Made by a program: the position numbers and the translations under genes
Shown here: positions 1 through 7,872 of the stretch, piece by piece
Position numbering within the stretch: position 1 is the stretch's first letter
Layout: every line of letters starts with the position of its first letter
The notes under the pieces: model-generated
Database searches by the model: none
Seen by the model: the letters and a program-made list of their open reading frames with translations, nothing else
What the model was told of the DNA's origin: nothing
From: Paenibacillus_V sp046244365
GTDB taxonomy: Bacteria; Bacillota; Bacilli; Paenibacillales; NBRC-103111
DNA length: 64,000 nt
Assembly: GCF_046244365.1 (NCBI RefSeq)
Contig: NZ_CP176395.1
Span: 1,550,001 to 1,614,000 of the forward strand
Reading direction: 5' to 3'

Positions 1-251
1 TCGTCATGCAGGTCGTGATCGCCCGGATGCACGCGGGGCAGGCCGGCGTGAAAATCGCGGTTTTCGTACGTAAATGCGCTTAGCGGGCGCTGGGTATCGC
101 GCCATGGCGTGCTTTTGCCAAGCGATTCACTCACGAGTTCGGAGCCGTAGGGTCCTTCCGGAAATTCCTCCGGAACCAGATCGTTGCGCTGTGATTCCAC
201 GGTGGCAAGGTCCGCGGTGGGCTGCTTGTCTTCTTTAAGGAAATCGGACAC
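1..251 (-). CDS. DUF3905-like protein, N-terminal part (cut by window edge)
   Basis: An open frame of 83 codons runs off the left edge with no stop. I chose the GTG at 251 because AAAGGAGGG lies six bases upstream; in-frame ATGs at 284 and 296 exist but lack such a site. The visible protein is polar and has no membrane segment. It contains PYGSELV, a GKSTPWR motif and FTYENRDFHAGLPR, which resemble from memory the DUF3905 family of small soluble Bacillales proteins of unknown role. The family name is an inference; the reading frame and ribosome binding site are seen directly. No function can be assigned. Confidence 0.6.
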   Translation of the reverse strand, partial: MSDFLKEDKQPTADLATVESQRNDLVPEEFPEGPYGSELVSESLGKSTPWRDTQRPLSAFTYENRDFHAGLPRVHPGDHDLHD

Positions 252-418
252 CGAACTCCCTCCTTTAGGCGGAATAAAATTCATGATCGCTTCCATGGAT
301 GCTCGCCGGAGGGACTGCCGCAGCTAAAGAGAAAGCCAGTCCGGACGAGGGGTTACCTCCATTTTACCCGGCTGGGATTCCTTTTATGTACCGCAGGGGG
401 TTCCAAAAAAACAAAGGG

Positions 419-468
419 AAAGCCTCCGTTCGCACCGGCATTATGAGCGGTACGAATGAAGGCTTTTT
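419..468. terminator. Bidirectional hairpin terminator
   Basis: An imperfect stem pairs AAGCCTCCGTTCGCACCG with CGGTACGAATGAAGGCTT, flanked by a T run on the plus side and an A-rich stretch on the other. It lies directly downstream of the minus-strand gene ending at 481. Confidence 0.6.
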
Positions 469-480
469 TAAGGATTGGAC

Positions 481-792
481 TTAAATATCGGTAAAGTTGA
501 CCGTACCGACAACTTGTTCGAGAAAAGAGGTCAATTCAGCCGCTTCTTCTTCCGTGAGCTTGAACACGTACTCCAGGTAGCCTTCTGCAGCCAAATCGTC
601 AGGACCGATGATAGCCGTTTTGCCCATTTGGATATCCGTTACCAGTTGTTTGCCGTAAAACCGGTTCGAAGACGTAATAGCCAAATCAAACCGCTTCATG
701 CTATCGCCGACGAAGGAGACGAAACGCGTCTTGGTTTCCTCGCTCGTATCGTATAAAAAATCAAATTCATTGACGTCCATCGCCTTGCTCAC
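481..792 (-). CDS. DUF3055-like small protein
   Basis: This is a soluble protein of about 103 residues without signal peptide or membrane segment. The core FLYDTSEETKTRFVSFVGD, followed by RFDLAI, FYGKQLV, AIIGPDDL and a C-terminal LTEEEAAEL helix, matches what I recall of the DUF3055 (SAV0927-like) family of Bacillales proteins, whose role is unknown. The frame is open to 870, but the GTG at 792 is the best start because GGAAGGA lies about six bases upstream. ATG codons at 798 and 774 are alternatives. A hairpin terminator follows at 419-468, so it is probably a single-gene unit. Confidence 0.7.
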   Translation of the reverse strand: MSKAMDVNEFDFLYDTSEETKTRFVSFVGDSMKRFDLAITSSNRFYGKQLVTDIQMGKTAIIGPDDLAAEGYLEYVFKLTEEEAAELTSFLEQVVGTVNFTDI

Positions 793-889
793 ATCCATTC
801 CTTCCATGATACCGTTCAGTTTAACACAAAAGCGGGGCGGTTTGGAAACCGTTTTGCCGAAGGGCAGCATTAAAAAAATGGAATGATGC

Positions 890-918
890 TTGCCAGTCTA
901 TGTATCCTGTGCTACAAT
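890..918 (+). promoter_or_regulatory. Sigma-A-type promoter
   Basis: TTGCCA (890-895) and TACAAT (913-918) are separated by 17 bases. The predicted start near 925 lies only about 17 bases before the hairpin terminator at 942-982. Confidence 0.6.
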
Positions 919-941
919 TCAGGTAATATCAGGGAACGGGG

Positions 942-982
942 AAGCACCTCTCTTGCTGCAGCAGGAGGGGTGCTTTTTTTTG
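942..982 (+). terminator. Hairpin terminator in leader of the HRDC gene
   Basis: AAGCACCTCTC pairs with GGAGGGGTGCTT and is followed by eight T residues. It sits between the promoter at 890-918 and the gene at 1152, so it may act as an attenuator or end a very short RNA. Confidence 0.65.
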
Positions 983-1151
983 TGATTCAGAAGGGGGATG
1001 TCCGTATTCGGCTTTCTGGATCATCATGAGATACGGCTCTAGTGTAACAGGAATCGGAGCCTTCTCTTGGTTGCCTGAAACGAGCGTCGGGAATAGCAGC
1101 CTGCGCTTGCCATAAAAAAGGGCGTTTCCCGGAAACGCATGAGGAGGAGCA

Positions 1152-2153
1152 ATGATGAACCTTATTTTCATGAACAGCCTGGAAAAGAAAACGGACGAAT
1201 CCGTCGTCAGCAAGGCGCAGGTGTCAATCAGCGAGCATCAGGGCAGCTGGATGGTCGTCTGGCACGAGCCGAAGGAAGACGGCAGGGGGAAGCAGCAGGT
1301 TTGGTACGAGGGAAACGCATGGAACGACATGCTGTCGCAATTCCGGACAAGGCTCCGCGACCAGATCGACCAGGGCTTCGTGCCCTTAATCGATGACGGC
1401 CGCGTCAACCGGCGCCAATCCGCTTCCGCCAGAGCGACAGCGATCCTGCATTGCTACAGCGAACGTCACGCCAATGCGGAGCTGTTCGCCAAATTGCGCG
1501 ACTGGCGTCGGGAGCAGGCTGCGAAGGAGGCGAAAGCGCCGTTCATCATAGCAGGAAACCGGCTCCTCTATATGATCGCGTCTTTCTTTCCGCATACGGA
1601 AGAAGAGCTGCTTCAGCTCCCCGGCTTCGGAGGAAACCGCTTGAAGCTGTATGGCGAAGCGATTCTGGCGATCACCGGCACGTTCGACAGGAATACCGGT
1701 TTTCCGCTCGACTGGGTGGAAGGAGCGGTGGAGCAGAAGCAGTTGGACGAGTGGCTGGACCGGCAGCAGGAGCTGAAGGATCAGCAGGACGAGCAGAAGC
1801 GCCAGACCCGCCGCAAGCTGCTTGAGGGGATCGATCAGGGCGCCACTCTCGACGTACTGGTCGAAAAAACCTCTCTGAGCAGGATGGACTTGGTGGCCGC
1901 CATAGAGCAGTTGGATAAGGACGGCTACGATGTCGAGCTGCTCGTGGACCGGGAGCTGAAGATGATGCCGGAGAACGAAAAGATGGAAGCCGAACTGTTG
2001 TTCGCCGAGCTGGGCGACCGCTTTCTGAAGCCGGTGCTGCAGCGGCTCTACTCGCCCGAGCGCTTGAACGAGGCCGGAACCGGCGTCTTGTACGAGCGCC
2101 TGCGCTTCATTCGTCTGAAGCTCCGCAAAGAGAAGGCGGCCGTTCGCGCTTGA
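1152..2153 (+). CDS. HRDC-domain protein
   Basis: The protein has 333 residues. An HRDC domain, a helical nucleic-acid-binding module found in RecQ helicases and RNase D, spans roughly residues 113-177: LFAKLRDWRREQA, NRLLYMIA, then LLQLPGFGGNRLKLYGEAIL. A charged coiled stretch (about 190-215) and a winged-helix-like segment (DVLVEKTSLSRMDLVAAIEQL) follow, resembling the helix-turn-helix C-termini of some RecQ-like proteins. There is no helicase or nuclease domain, so it is probably a stand-alone DNA- or RNA-binding protein. GAGGAGGAG precedes the ATG at 1152; the ATG at 1155 is also possible. Its exact role is unknown. Confidence 0.75.
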   Translation: MMNLIFMNSLEKKTDESVVSKAQVSISEHQGSWMVVWHEPKEDGRGKQQVWYEGNAWNDMLSQFRTRLRDQIDQGFVPLIDDGRVNRRQSASARATAILHCYSERHANAELFAKLRDWRREQAAKEAKAPFIIAGNRLLYMIASFFPHTEEELLQLPGFGGNRLKLYGEAILAITGTFDRNTGFPLDWVEGAVEQKQLDEWLDRQQELKDQQDEQKRQTRRKLLEGIDQGATLDVLVEKTSLSRMDLVAAIEQLDKDGYDVELLVDRELKMMPENEKMEAELLFAELGDRFLKPVLQRLYSPERLNEAGTGVLYERLRFIRLKLRKEKAAVRA

Positions 2154-2244
2154 CGCTGTATTTCCTTAAGACAAGCCCTGAGCTCCTTACCGATCGAAAT
2201 ACCTTTTAGATCGTCAAGGCGGGCTGCATCATGCCGCAAATACC

Positions 2245-2278
2245 AAAAAACGCCTCGAACCTTAACGGTCCGAGACGC
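2245..2278 (-). terminator. Terminator of corA
   Basis: Read on the minus strand, GCGTCTCGGACC pairs with GGTTCGAGGCG and is followed by six T residues, just past the stop codon of the CorA gene. Confidence 0.75.
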
Positions 2279-2297
2279 TGCGCTTATGCCGAAGCTA

Positions 2298-3233
2298 TTA
2301 TAACCAATCCTTTTTGCGAAACAAGTAAAACATCGAAAGGCCGACGACGATCATGCCGCCGATTACGATAAATTCTCCGCCCGGAAATTCCTTGCCGGGC
2401 AAGTAGTCGAAGTTCATTCCGTAGATGCCAGTGATGAACGTCAGCGGCATGAATATCGTCGTCAGCGCGGTAAACACGCGCATGATTTCGTTCGCCCGAT
2501 TGGACAGGCTAGACTGGTAAGCCTCTCGCAAGTTGCCCATCAGATCCCGGTACGTATCGAAGGTCTCGGCGATTTTTACGGCGTTCTCGTAGATGTCGCC
2601 GAAATATTTTTGCAGCTGATTGTTGATCAGCCGGAGTTCTTTCTTGTGCAGCGTGGCGACAAGGTCCTTTTGCGGGCCCAGCACCTTCTTCAGCCATAAA
2701 ATTTCGCTTCGCAGTCCGATAATTTCGTTCAGATGCGATTTCTTCGTATGCATGAGGATGTCTTCCTCAAGCTTCTCGATCTTGTTCTCGATCCGGTCGC
2801 CGACGCTCAAATAATTATCGACGACAAGGTCGACCAGATGGTAAAGGAAGCGGTCCGGGGAATTGACTTCCTCGTCCCACAGAATCGGCTTGAGCGTACG
2901 GATTTCATTGATTCTCTGACGCGTAACGGTAATGATGAAATGCTTCCCTAGAAAAATGTTCAGTCCGCGCAGAAAAATTTCCTCGTCGTCAAACCGGATG
3001 CTATTGATAACGATAAAATAGTGCGAATCGTACAGTTCGATTTTGGGCCGCTGCTCTTCCTCGCTCAGGCAGTCTTCGACAGCCAGGTCATGCAGGTGAA
3101 ACAGCGATTGCAGCAGTTCCAAATCCTCGGTAGCCGCATCGATCCAATAAAAGCCGGTTTCCGGCGGTACAAGCGTTTCAGCCACCTCATCGATAATCGT
3201 GAACTGGCCGTTCTGAACCAATCGTGCCTTCAT
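2298..3233 (-). CDS. corA: CorA-type magnesium/divalent cation transporter
   Basis: The protein of 311 residues is the usual length for CorA, a pentameric inner-membrane channel for Mg2+ (or Co2+/Ni2+). It has a cytoplasmic N-terminal domain of about 245 residues with long alpha helices (NKIEKLEEDI and following), then two C-terminal transmembrane segments. The signature GMN is present in ITGIYGMNF between them, and the tail is basic (FRKKDWL). The open frame extends to 3311, but the ATG at 3233 has GGAGAGTG upstream and gives the typical N-terminus MKARLVQNG. A promoter at 3457-3485 would give a leader of about 215 nt. Confidence 0.93.
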   Translation of the reverse strand: MKARLVQNGQFTIIDEVAETLVPPETGFYWIDAATEDLELLQSLFHLHDLAVEDCLSEEEQRPKIELYDSHYFIVINSIRFDDEEIFLRGLNIFLGKHFIITVTRQRINEIRTLKPILWDEEVNSPDRFLYHLVDLVVDNYLSVGDRIENKIEKLEEDILMHTKKSHLNEIIGLRSEILWLKKVLGPQKDLVATLHKKELRLINNQLQKYFGDIYENAVKIAETFDTYRDLMGNLREAYQSSLSNRANEIMRVFTALTTIFMPLTFITGIYGMNFDYLPGKEFPGGEFIVIGGMIVVGLSMFYLFRKKDWL

Positions 3234-3579
3234 GTTCTCACTCTCCTTATTGGCGCAAAAAGGTACAAGGAACCAGCACCCCTTGCAAAAGTTGGCGAGA
3301 ACAGCCGGCACTTCCTATGTCAACGCATGTCGACAGATGCCGGGTATCCGACTGCTCTCACGAATTGCCCGTATGCGGTTATTGACGCACCCACGGGGTC
3401 GGTCTCCGTCCATCCGATCGACACTTCCTTTCTTTCTTGTGATGAATCACTCGAATAGTATACATCTCCGGCATGTTTCCATCAAGATAGGCCTTGCATT
3501 CTTAACATAGAGTATGGCACGGCATATCGAAGGGTTCCGGTCCGATCGTTTCCCTGGACCAATTGCTTAGATCAGCCAC
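3234..3579. other. Intergenic region holding the corA leader
   Basis: No convincing gene is present. The minus strand carries the corA promoter and, downstream of it, about 215 nt of leader containing an extended stem closed by CCGGCA and TGCCGG (around 3300-3340). It does not show the M-box pattern I would expect for a magnesium riboswitch. Confidence 0.5.
3457..3485 (-). promoter_or_regulatory. Sigma-A-type promoter for corA
   Basis: On the minus strand TTGATG (3485-3480) and TATACT (3462-3457) are 17 bases apart. The start would be near 3450. Confidence 0.55.
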
Positions 3580-3608
3580 TTGACGATGACCGCGATTTCC
3601 TTTACATT
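3580..3608 (+). promoter_or_regulatory. Sigma-A-type promoter of the methionine operon
   Basis: TTGACG (3580-3585) and TACATT (3603-3608) with a 17-base spacer lie just upstream of the SAM riboswitch. Confidence 0.65.
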
Positions 3609-3640
3609 AAAAGCATACCTTTTAATTGAATAATGCAGTT

Positions 3641-3770
3641 ACTCTTATCAAGAGTAGGTTGAGGGACTAGCCCGATGATACCCGGCAACCGACATCCTTG
3701 CTTTGCGGCAGGATGCACGGTGCTAATTCTTGCAGGAGCGTTTTACGCTTCCTGACAGATGAGAGAGGAC
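3641..3770 (+). ncRNA. SAM-I (S-box) riboswitch
   Basis: The conserved S-box core is clear: CTTATCAAGAG at the P1 side, GAGGGACTAGCCCGATGATACCCGGCAACC with one substitution, then GGTGCTAATTC and the closing CAGATGAGAG. This RNA class binds S-adenosylmethionine. Bound ligand favours the downstream terminator at 3786-3819 and switches off methionine biosynthesis genes. It directly precedes metA, which fits. Confidence 0.95.
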
Positions 3771-3785
3771 ATGTTGCGTTTGCTA

Positions 3786-3819
3786 TGGCCTTTCTCATGC
3801 GTGGAGAAAGGTCTTTTTA
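3786..3819 (+). terminator. Riboswitch-controlled terminator
   Basis: GGCCTTTCTC pairs with GGAGAAAGGTC and is followed by TTTTT. It is the expression platform of the S-box riboswitch. Confidence 0.85.
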
Positions 3820-3939
3820 TGTTCTTTCTCCCGCTTTTTAGCCCTCGGAGGCTTTGTTGTCGTTCGGTTTCGCGGTAAACGCGCGGCTTACAGGCGCGAT
3901 GTTTATCCAAGACTATTTTTACCAAAGGAGTGAAGCTTC

Positions 3940-4857
3940 ATGCCGATCAAAATTCCCGACAATTTGCCCGCCAAGGAAGTGCTGGCGAGCGAGAACATCT
4001 TCGTCATGGATGAAAGCGTCGCTTTTCATCAGGACATTCGCCCGCTTCGCATTGCGATTCTGAATTTGATGCCGACGAAGGAAACGACGGAAACGCAAAT
4101 TTTGCGTTTGCTGGGCAATACGCCTCTCCAGGTCGAATTCGTTCTGCTGCATCCCAAAACGCACACATCCAAAAACACGTCGGCCGAGCACTTGGAGACG
4201 TTCTACAAGACGTTCGACGACGTCAAGAACGAACGCTTTGACGGAATGATCATTACCGGAGCGCCGGTGGAGACGCTTGAGTTTGAAGAGGTCAACTACT
4301 GGGAAGAACTGAAGCAAATTATGGAATGGAGCAAAACGAACGTGACGTCGACCCTGCACATCTGTTGGGCGGCGCAGGCAGGCTTGTTCCACCACTTCGG
4401 CGTACCGAAATATACGCTGGACGAAAAGGTTTTCGGCGTTTTCCCGCATACGGTCAATCAAAGCAATGTGAAGCTGCTCCGCGGCTTCGACGAAATGTTC
4501 TTCGTACCGCAATCCCGTCATACGGAGGTTCGCCGCGAGGATATCGAGAAGCTCGAGGGCGTGGACATCTTGTCCGAGTCCGACGAGTCCGGCGTTTATC
4601 TGGTCGCCACGAAGGACGGCAAACATATTTTCGTGACCGGTCATTCGGAATACGATCCGCTTACCTTGAAATGGGAGTATGATCGCGACGTCAACAAAGG
4701 GATGGAGATCGCGCTGCCGAGAAACTACTTCCCTAAGGATGATCCTTCGAGGCTGCCAAAATCGCAATGGAGAGCGCACGCGAACTTGCTGTTTTCCAAC
4801 TGGTTGAATTATTATGTATATCAGGAAACGCCTTACGACTGGTCCTGGAACCTGTAA
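3940..4857 (+). CDS. metA: Homoserine O-acetyltransferase MetA
   Basis: The protein of 305 residues acylates the hydroxyl of L-homoserine, the first committed step of methionine synthesis. It has the MetA-type class-I glutamine-amidotransferase-like fold. The nucleophile Cys142 lies in HICWAAQAG; His235 and Glu237 lie in TGHSEYDP. Residue 111 is Glu (GAPVETLEF), which in characterised MetA proteins selects acetyl-CoA; Gly there selects succinyl-CoA. It should therefore be an acetyltransferase despite the common name homoserine O-succinyltransferase. AAGGAG precedes the ATG. The gene lies behind a SAM riboswitch and upstream of metI, which uses its product. Confidence 0.95.
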   Translation: MPIKIPDNLPAKEVLASENIFVMDESVAFHQDIRPLRIAILNLMPTKETTETQILRLLGNTPLQVEFVLLHPKTHTSKNTSAEHLETFYKTFDDVKNERFDGMIITGAPVETLEFEEVNYWEELKQIMEWSKTNVTSTLHICWAAQAGLFHHFGVPKYTLDEKVFGVFPHTVNQSNVKLLRGFDEMFFVPQSRHTEVRREDIEKLEGVDILSESDESGVYLVATKDGKHIFVTGHSEYDPLTLKWEYDRDVNKGMEIALPRNYFPKDDPSRLPKSQWRAHANLLFSNWLNYYVYQETPYDWSWNL

Positions 4858-5018
4858 GAAACCGAGAATCGCAAGAAGCGGCAACGTTACGGACGTCCGC
4901 TCCAGATCCGCTTGCTTCCGCAAGCGGATCACTTGTAGACATAAATTCTGCTTTCCCGATAGGATTAAAGCGTTCATCTTGCGTTTCAGCCGAAACGATC
5001 TGGGAGGATTACTTCTAA

Positions 5019-6173
5019 ATGAAAATTGAAAGCCGTTTGGCGCAGATCGGCTCCGTTTCCGAGCCGGTAACCGGAGCCGTCAGTTTTCCCGTTTATCAAG
5101 CAACCGCTTTCCGTCATCCCCAGCTTGGACAAAGCACAGGCTTCGATTACGCGCGGACCAAAAGCCCGACCCGCACGATTCTGGAGCAGGCGATCGCCGA
5201 CCTCGAGAGCGGGGATGCCGGGTTTGCCTGCAGCTCCGGGATGGCCGCCCTGCAAACGATATTCGCATTGTTCAGCCAAGGCGACCATTTGCTCGTATCG
5301 CTCGATCTCTATGGCGGAACTTACCGGCTGCTGGAAAAGATCATGTCCCGTTTCGGCGTGACGGCGACATACGTGGATACGGACGATCTGGATGCGCTGG
5401 AGGCTAACCGCCGTCCGTCGACGAAAGCGGTGCTGATCGAGACGCCGACCAATCCGCTGATGATGATTACGGATATCGAGAAAGTTACCGCATGGGCCAA
5501 AACGCACGGTCTGCTGACGATCGTCGACAACACGTTGCTGACGCCTTTCCTGCAGCGTCCGATCGAGCTTGGCGCCGATGTGATCATTCACAGCGCGACG
5601 AAATATTTGGGCGGCCACAACGATGTGCTCGCCGGTCTGATCGTCACGAAAGGCAAAGAGCTTTCCGAGCAGATGGCTTTCCTGCACAATTCGATCGGTG
5701 CGGTGCTCGGTCCGCAGGATTCGTGGCTGCTTATGCGGGGCATGAAAACGCTGGCTCTTCGCATGGAGCGTCACCAGTTCAATGCCACGCAAATCGCGGA
5801 GTTTTTGCTTGGTCATCCTATGGTCGCCGAGGTGTTCTACCCCGCGCTGCCGGATCATCCGGGCTACGGCGTGCAGAACCGGCAATCCTCTGGCAATACG
5901 GGCATCTTCTCCTTCAAGATGAAGGACGCCCGTACGATCGAGCCGATCTTGCGCCATATCCGGTTAATCGCCTTCGCGGAGAGCCTGGGCGGCGTGGAGT
6001 CGCTCATGACCTATCCGGCGGTGCAGACGCATGCGGACATTCCGGAAGACATTCGCCGTGCGGTAGGAGTAGACGACAGATTGCTCCGTTTTTCCGTCGG
6101 CATCGAGCACGTGGACGATCTGATTGCGGATTTGACGCAAGCGTTCGACGCGGCAAAAGCGGAGCTTGAATAA
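5019..6173 (+). CDS. metI: Cystathionine gamma-synthase / O-acetylhomoserine thiolyase (MetI type)
   Basis: This 384-residue PLP enzyme of the Cys/Met metabolism family takes O-acetylhomoserine and cysteine to cystathionine, or sulfide to homocysteine. The PLP lysine is Lys195 in HSATKYLGGHND; other family signatures are YARTKSPTR, CSSGMAALQT and ETPTNPLM. The ATG at 5019 follows GGGAGG. It sits 161 bp after metA, with only a small GATCCGCTTGC hairpin lacking a T run in the gap, so both are probably transcribed together under SAM control. Sequence alone does not decide between the gamma-synthase and thiolyase activities; MetI of Bacillus is reported to do both. Confidence 0.9.
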   Translation: MKIESRLAQIGSVSEPVTGAVSFPVYQATAFRHPQLGQSTGFDYARTKSPTRTILEQAIADLESGDAGFACSSGMAALQTIFALFSQGDHLLVSLDLYGGTYRLLEKIMSRFGVTATYVDTDDLDALEANRRPSTKAVLIETPTNPLMMITDIEKVTAWAKTHGLLTIVDNTLLTPFLQRPIELGADVIIHSATKYLGGHNDVLAGLIVTKGKELSEQMAFLHNSIGAVLGPQDSWLLMRGMKTLALRMERHQFNATQIAEFLLGHPMVAEVFYPALPDHPGYGVQNRQSSGNTGIFSFKMKDARTIEPILRHIRLIAFAESLGGVESLMTYPAVQTHADIPEDIRRAVGVDDRLLRFSVGIEHVDDLIADLTQAFDAAKAELE

Positions 6174-6493
6174 GGGATTTCTCTTGGTGCGGCAGTTTTC
6201 GAAGCGCGGCGGTGACGTATGCGCTGGGAAGGGTGCCGTACTTCTTTTTATTATTTGAACGACGTTTAAAAAATGAGAAGGATGGGCCCGAAGTCGCTTG
6301 TTTTATTCCTTCCCTGTGCTAAACTAGTAGAAAAACGGTGACAGGCCGCGCATAAGGGAGAAATGCTGGGCATTTCCGACTATTTCGCGGCTTTCGTGTA
6401 ACTTTCCATCATCAGAAGACGGCGGTACGCTGTACGGAATAGGGATGGGCATCACGATTCGGTTAATCTTGCGACTCGGGGAGGCAAATCGGC
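6174..6493. other. Intergenic region with a possible promoter
   Basis: No gene is visible in these 320 bases. A plausible sigma-A promoter, TTGTTT (6298-6303) and TAAACT (6320-6325) with a 16-base spacer, could drive the EAL gene. I see no clear terminator for metI. Confidence 0.4.
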
Positions 6494-7858
6494 TTGCTGG
6501 ATGTAAAGTCTCTGCTTAAATGGAAGAAACGCTTGAAGACGATTACGAAGCTCGCGCTGCCGAGCCGTTCGTTGAAATATTTCCCTCCTGCCTTCACGCT
6601 CCGGGATCCCATTTTATCGCTCGTGCATCGGAACCGCTTGAACGGGAACAGATGCGCGCTCTTCTTGTTCCACTTGGAGCAGGCGCCATTCCTAAACGCC
6701 GCCTCGGCAGAAGACGAACGCGTCTTTTATTTGAAGCTTCAGGCTCTGTTCGAGCATACCGTACGCCGTTTCTTGCGTGAAGAAGACATCCTCGGGATGA
6801 AGTCTCTGCGCGCCGGCGATATTGCGGTGTTCGTCCGTTTTCGCCAAGATGCGGACTATGATCACATTCATTTCGAATTGTCCGCGATGACCCGCAGGCT
6901 GGAAGAGACGATGATAAAACAGTCCGGCAGCCATTCTCTTCTCGCTTTTGGTACGGGCGCCGTCCTGATCGACAACGAGACGGTAGACATGCAGGAGGCG
7001 ATGCTGTCGGCATTCGACCATGCGACGGCAATCGCGACCAAGCGAGTGTCGACCCATTTTGCCCTGCACCGCGAGCTTCTTATGGACATTATCCGGAACG
7101 AGTCGATATCCGTCGTGACGCAGCCGATCATGTGCTTGCGAACCGGCGAGGTGTTCGGCTGGGAGCTGCTGTCCCGCGGTCCGAGACATTCGCCGCTGCA
7201 TGCCCCGACCGATCTGTTTGCGCTCGCTCATGAAGCCAATCAGCTGACCGAGATCGAAGCGCTCGTCATCAAGAAGGCGCTGAACGAAATCGCGGAACGG
7301 CACATTCAGGAGCAGGTGTTTATCAACATTACGCCGGTTACGCTTGGCGACCCTCGGCTGCTGGAGCGTATTCTCGAATGGATGCAGGCCTATCCGCAAA
7401 TCTCGCCGCAGCAGATTATTTTTGAGATAACGGAACGGCAGGCGGTGAACGACTTTACGCAGATGGCGGCGATTGTCGCGGCATACCGCGCGCATGGCTT
7501 TCGTTTTGCCGTGGATGACGCCGGGGCGGGCTATTCCAGCCTTCAATCGATAACGGAGCTGACGCCCGATATGATCAAGATCGACCGATCCGTCATCCAA
7601 AATATCGACAGCGCCTCCGTGAAGCAAACGCTGCTGCAGGCGCTCGTGTTTTTTGCCAAGGCGGTCAACTGCAGAATTATTGCGGAGGGCGTCGAGCGCG
7701 AGGAAGAAGCGAATGTGCTGTTTCGGAATGACGTGCATATGGGCCAAGGCTACTATTTCGCCAGACCGGAGCCGATGCCGAGCGGGGACAGCAGGGAACG
7801 CCATTACGCAGGCGCCAAGGAAAAGGTCATCCGTCATTTGCAGGCCAGCAGCGCATAA
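6494..7858 (+). CDS. EAL-domain cyclic-di-GMP phosphodiesterase
   Basis: The protein has 454 residues. Residues 1-200 resemble a degenerate GGDEF-like domain with no GGDEF motif. The C-terminal EAL domain (about 205-440) hydrolyses cyclic di-GMP. Its metal and catalytic residues are largely intact: the ExLxR position reads ELLSRG, followed by FINITP, the Glu in EITER, DDAG (usual DDFG), the Lys in MIKID, the Glu in AEGVE, and QGYYFARP. No membrane segment is seen, so it is likely cytosolic. The start is a TTG with GGGGAGG nine bases upstream; no ATG is placed well. It probably controls the motile-to-sessile switch. Activity is likely but not certain because of the DDA variation. Confidence 0.85.
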   Translation: MLDVKSLLKWKKRLKTITKLALPSRSLKYFPPAFTLRDPILSLVHRNRLNGNRCALFLFHLEQAPFLNAASAEDERVFYLKLQALFEHTVRRFLREEDILGMKSLRAGDIAVFVRFRQDADYDHIHFELSAMTRRLEETMIKQSGSHSLLAFGTGAVLIDNETVDMQEAMLSAFDHATAIATKRVSTHFALHRELLMDIIRNESISVVTQPIMCLRTGEVFGWELLSRGPRHSPLHAPTDLFALAHEANQLTEIEALVIKKALNEIAERHIQEQVFINITPVTLGDPRLLERILEWMQAYPQISPQQIIFEITERQAVNDFTQMAAIVAAYRAHGFRFAVDDAGAGYSSLQSITELTPDMIKIDRSVIQNIDSASVKQTLLQALVFFAKAVNCRIIAEGVEREEEANVLFRNDVHMGQGYYFARPEPMPSGDSRERHYAGAKEKVIRHLQASSA

Positions 7859-7872
7859 GCGGACGGTCGCCC

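Noticed and set aside
299..484. Open frame of 61 codons on the plus strand
   Set aside because: It has no ribosome binding site, low-complexity composition, and overlaps the terminator hairpin at 419-468.
3234..3450. M-box magnesium riboswitch in the corA leader
   Set aside because: The conserved M-box segments I would expect are not visible on the minus strand.
3919..4977. Minus-strand open frame of 352 codons opposite metA
   Set aside because: It is an antisense shadow of a gene with intact catalytic residues and has an Arg/His-rich composition typical of such shadows.
6692..7837. Minus-strand open frame of 381 codons opposite the EAL gene
   Set aside because: It shows no recognisable domain; the plus-strand frame carries the full EAL signature.
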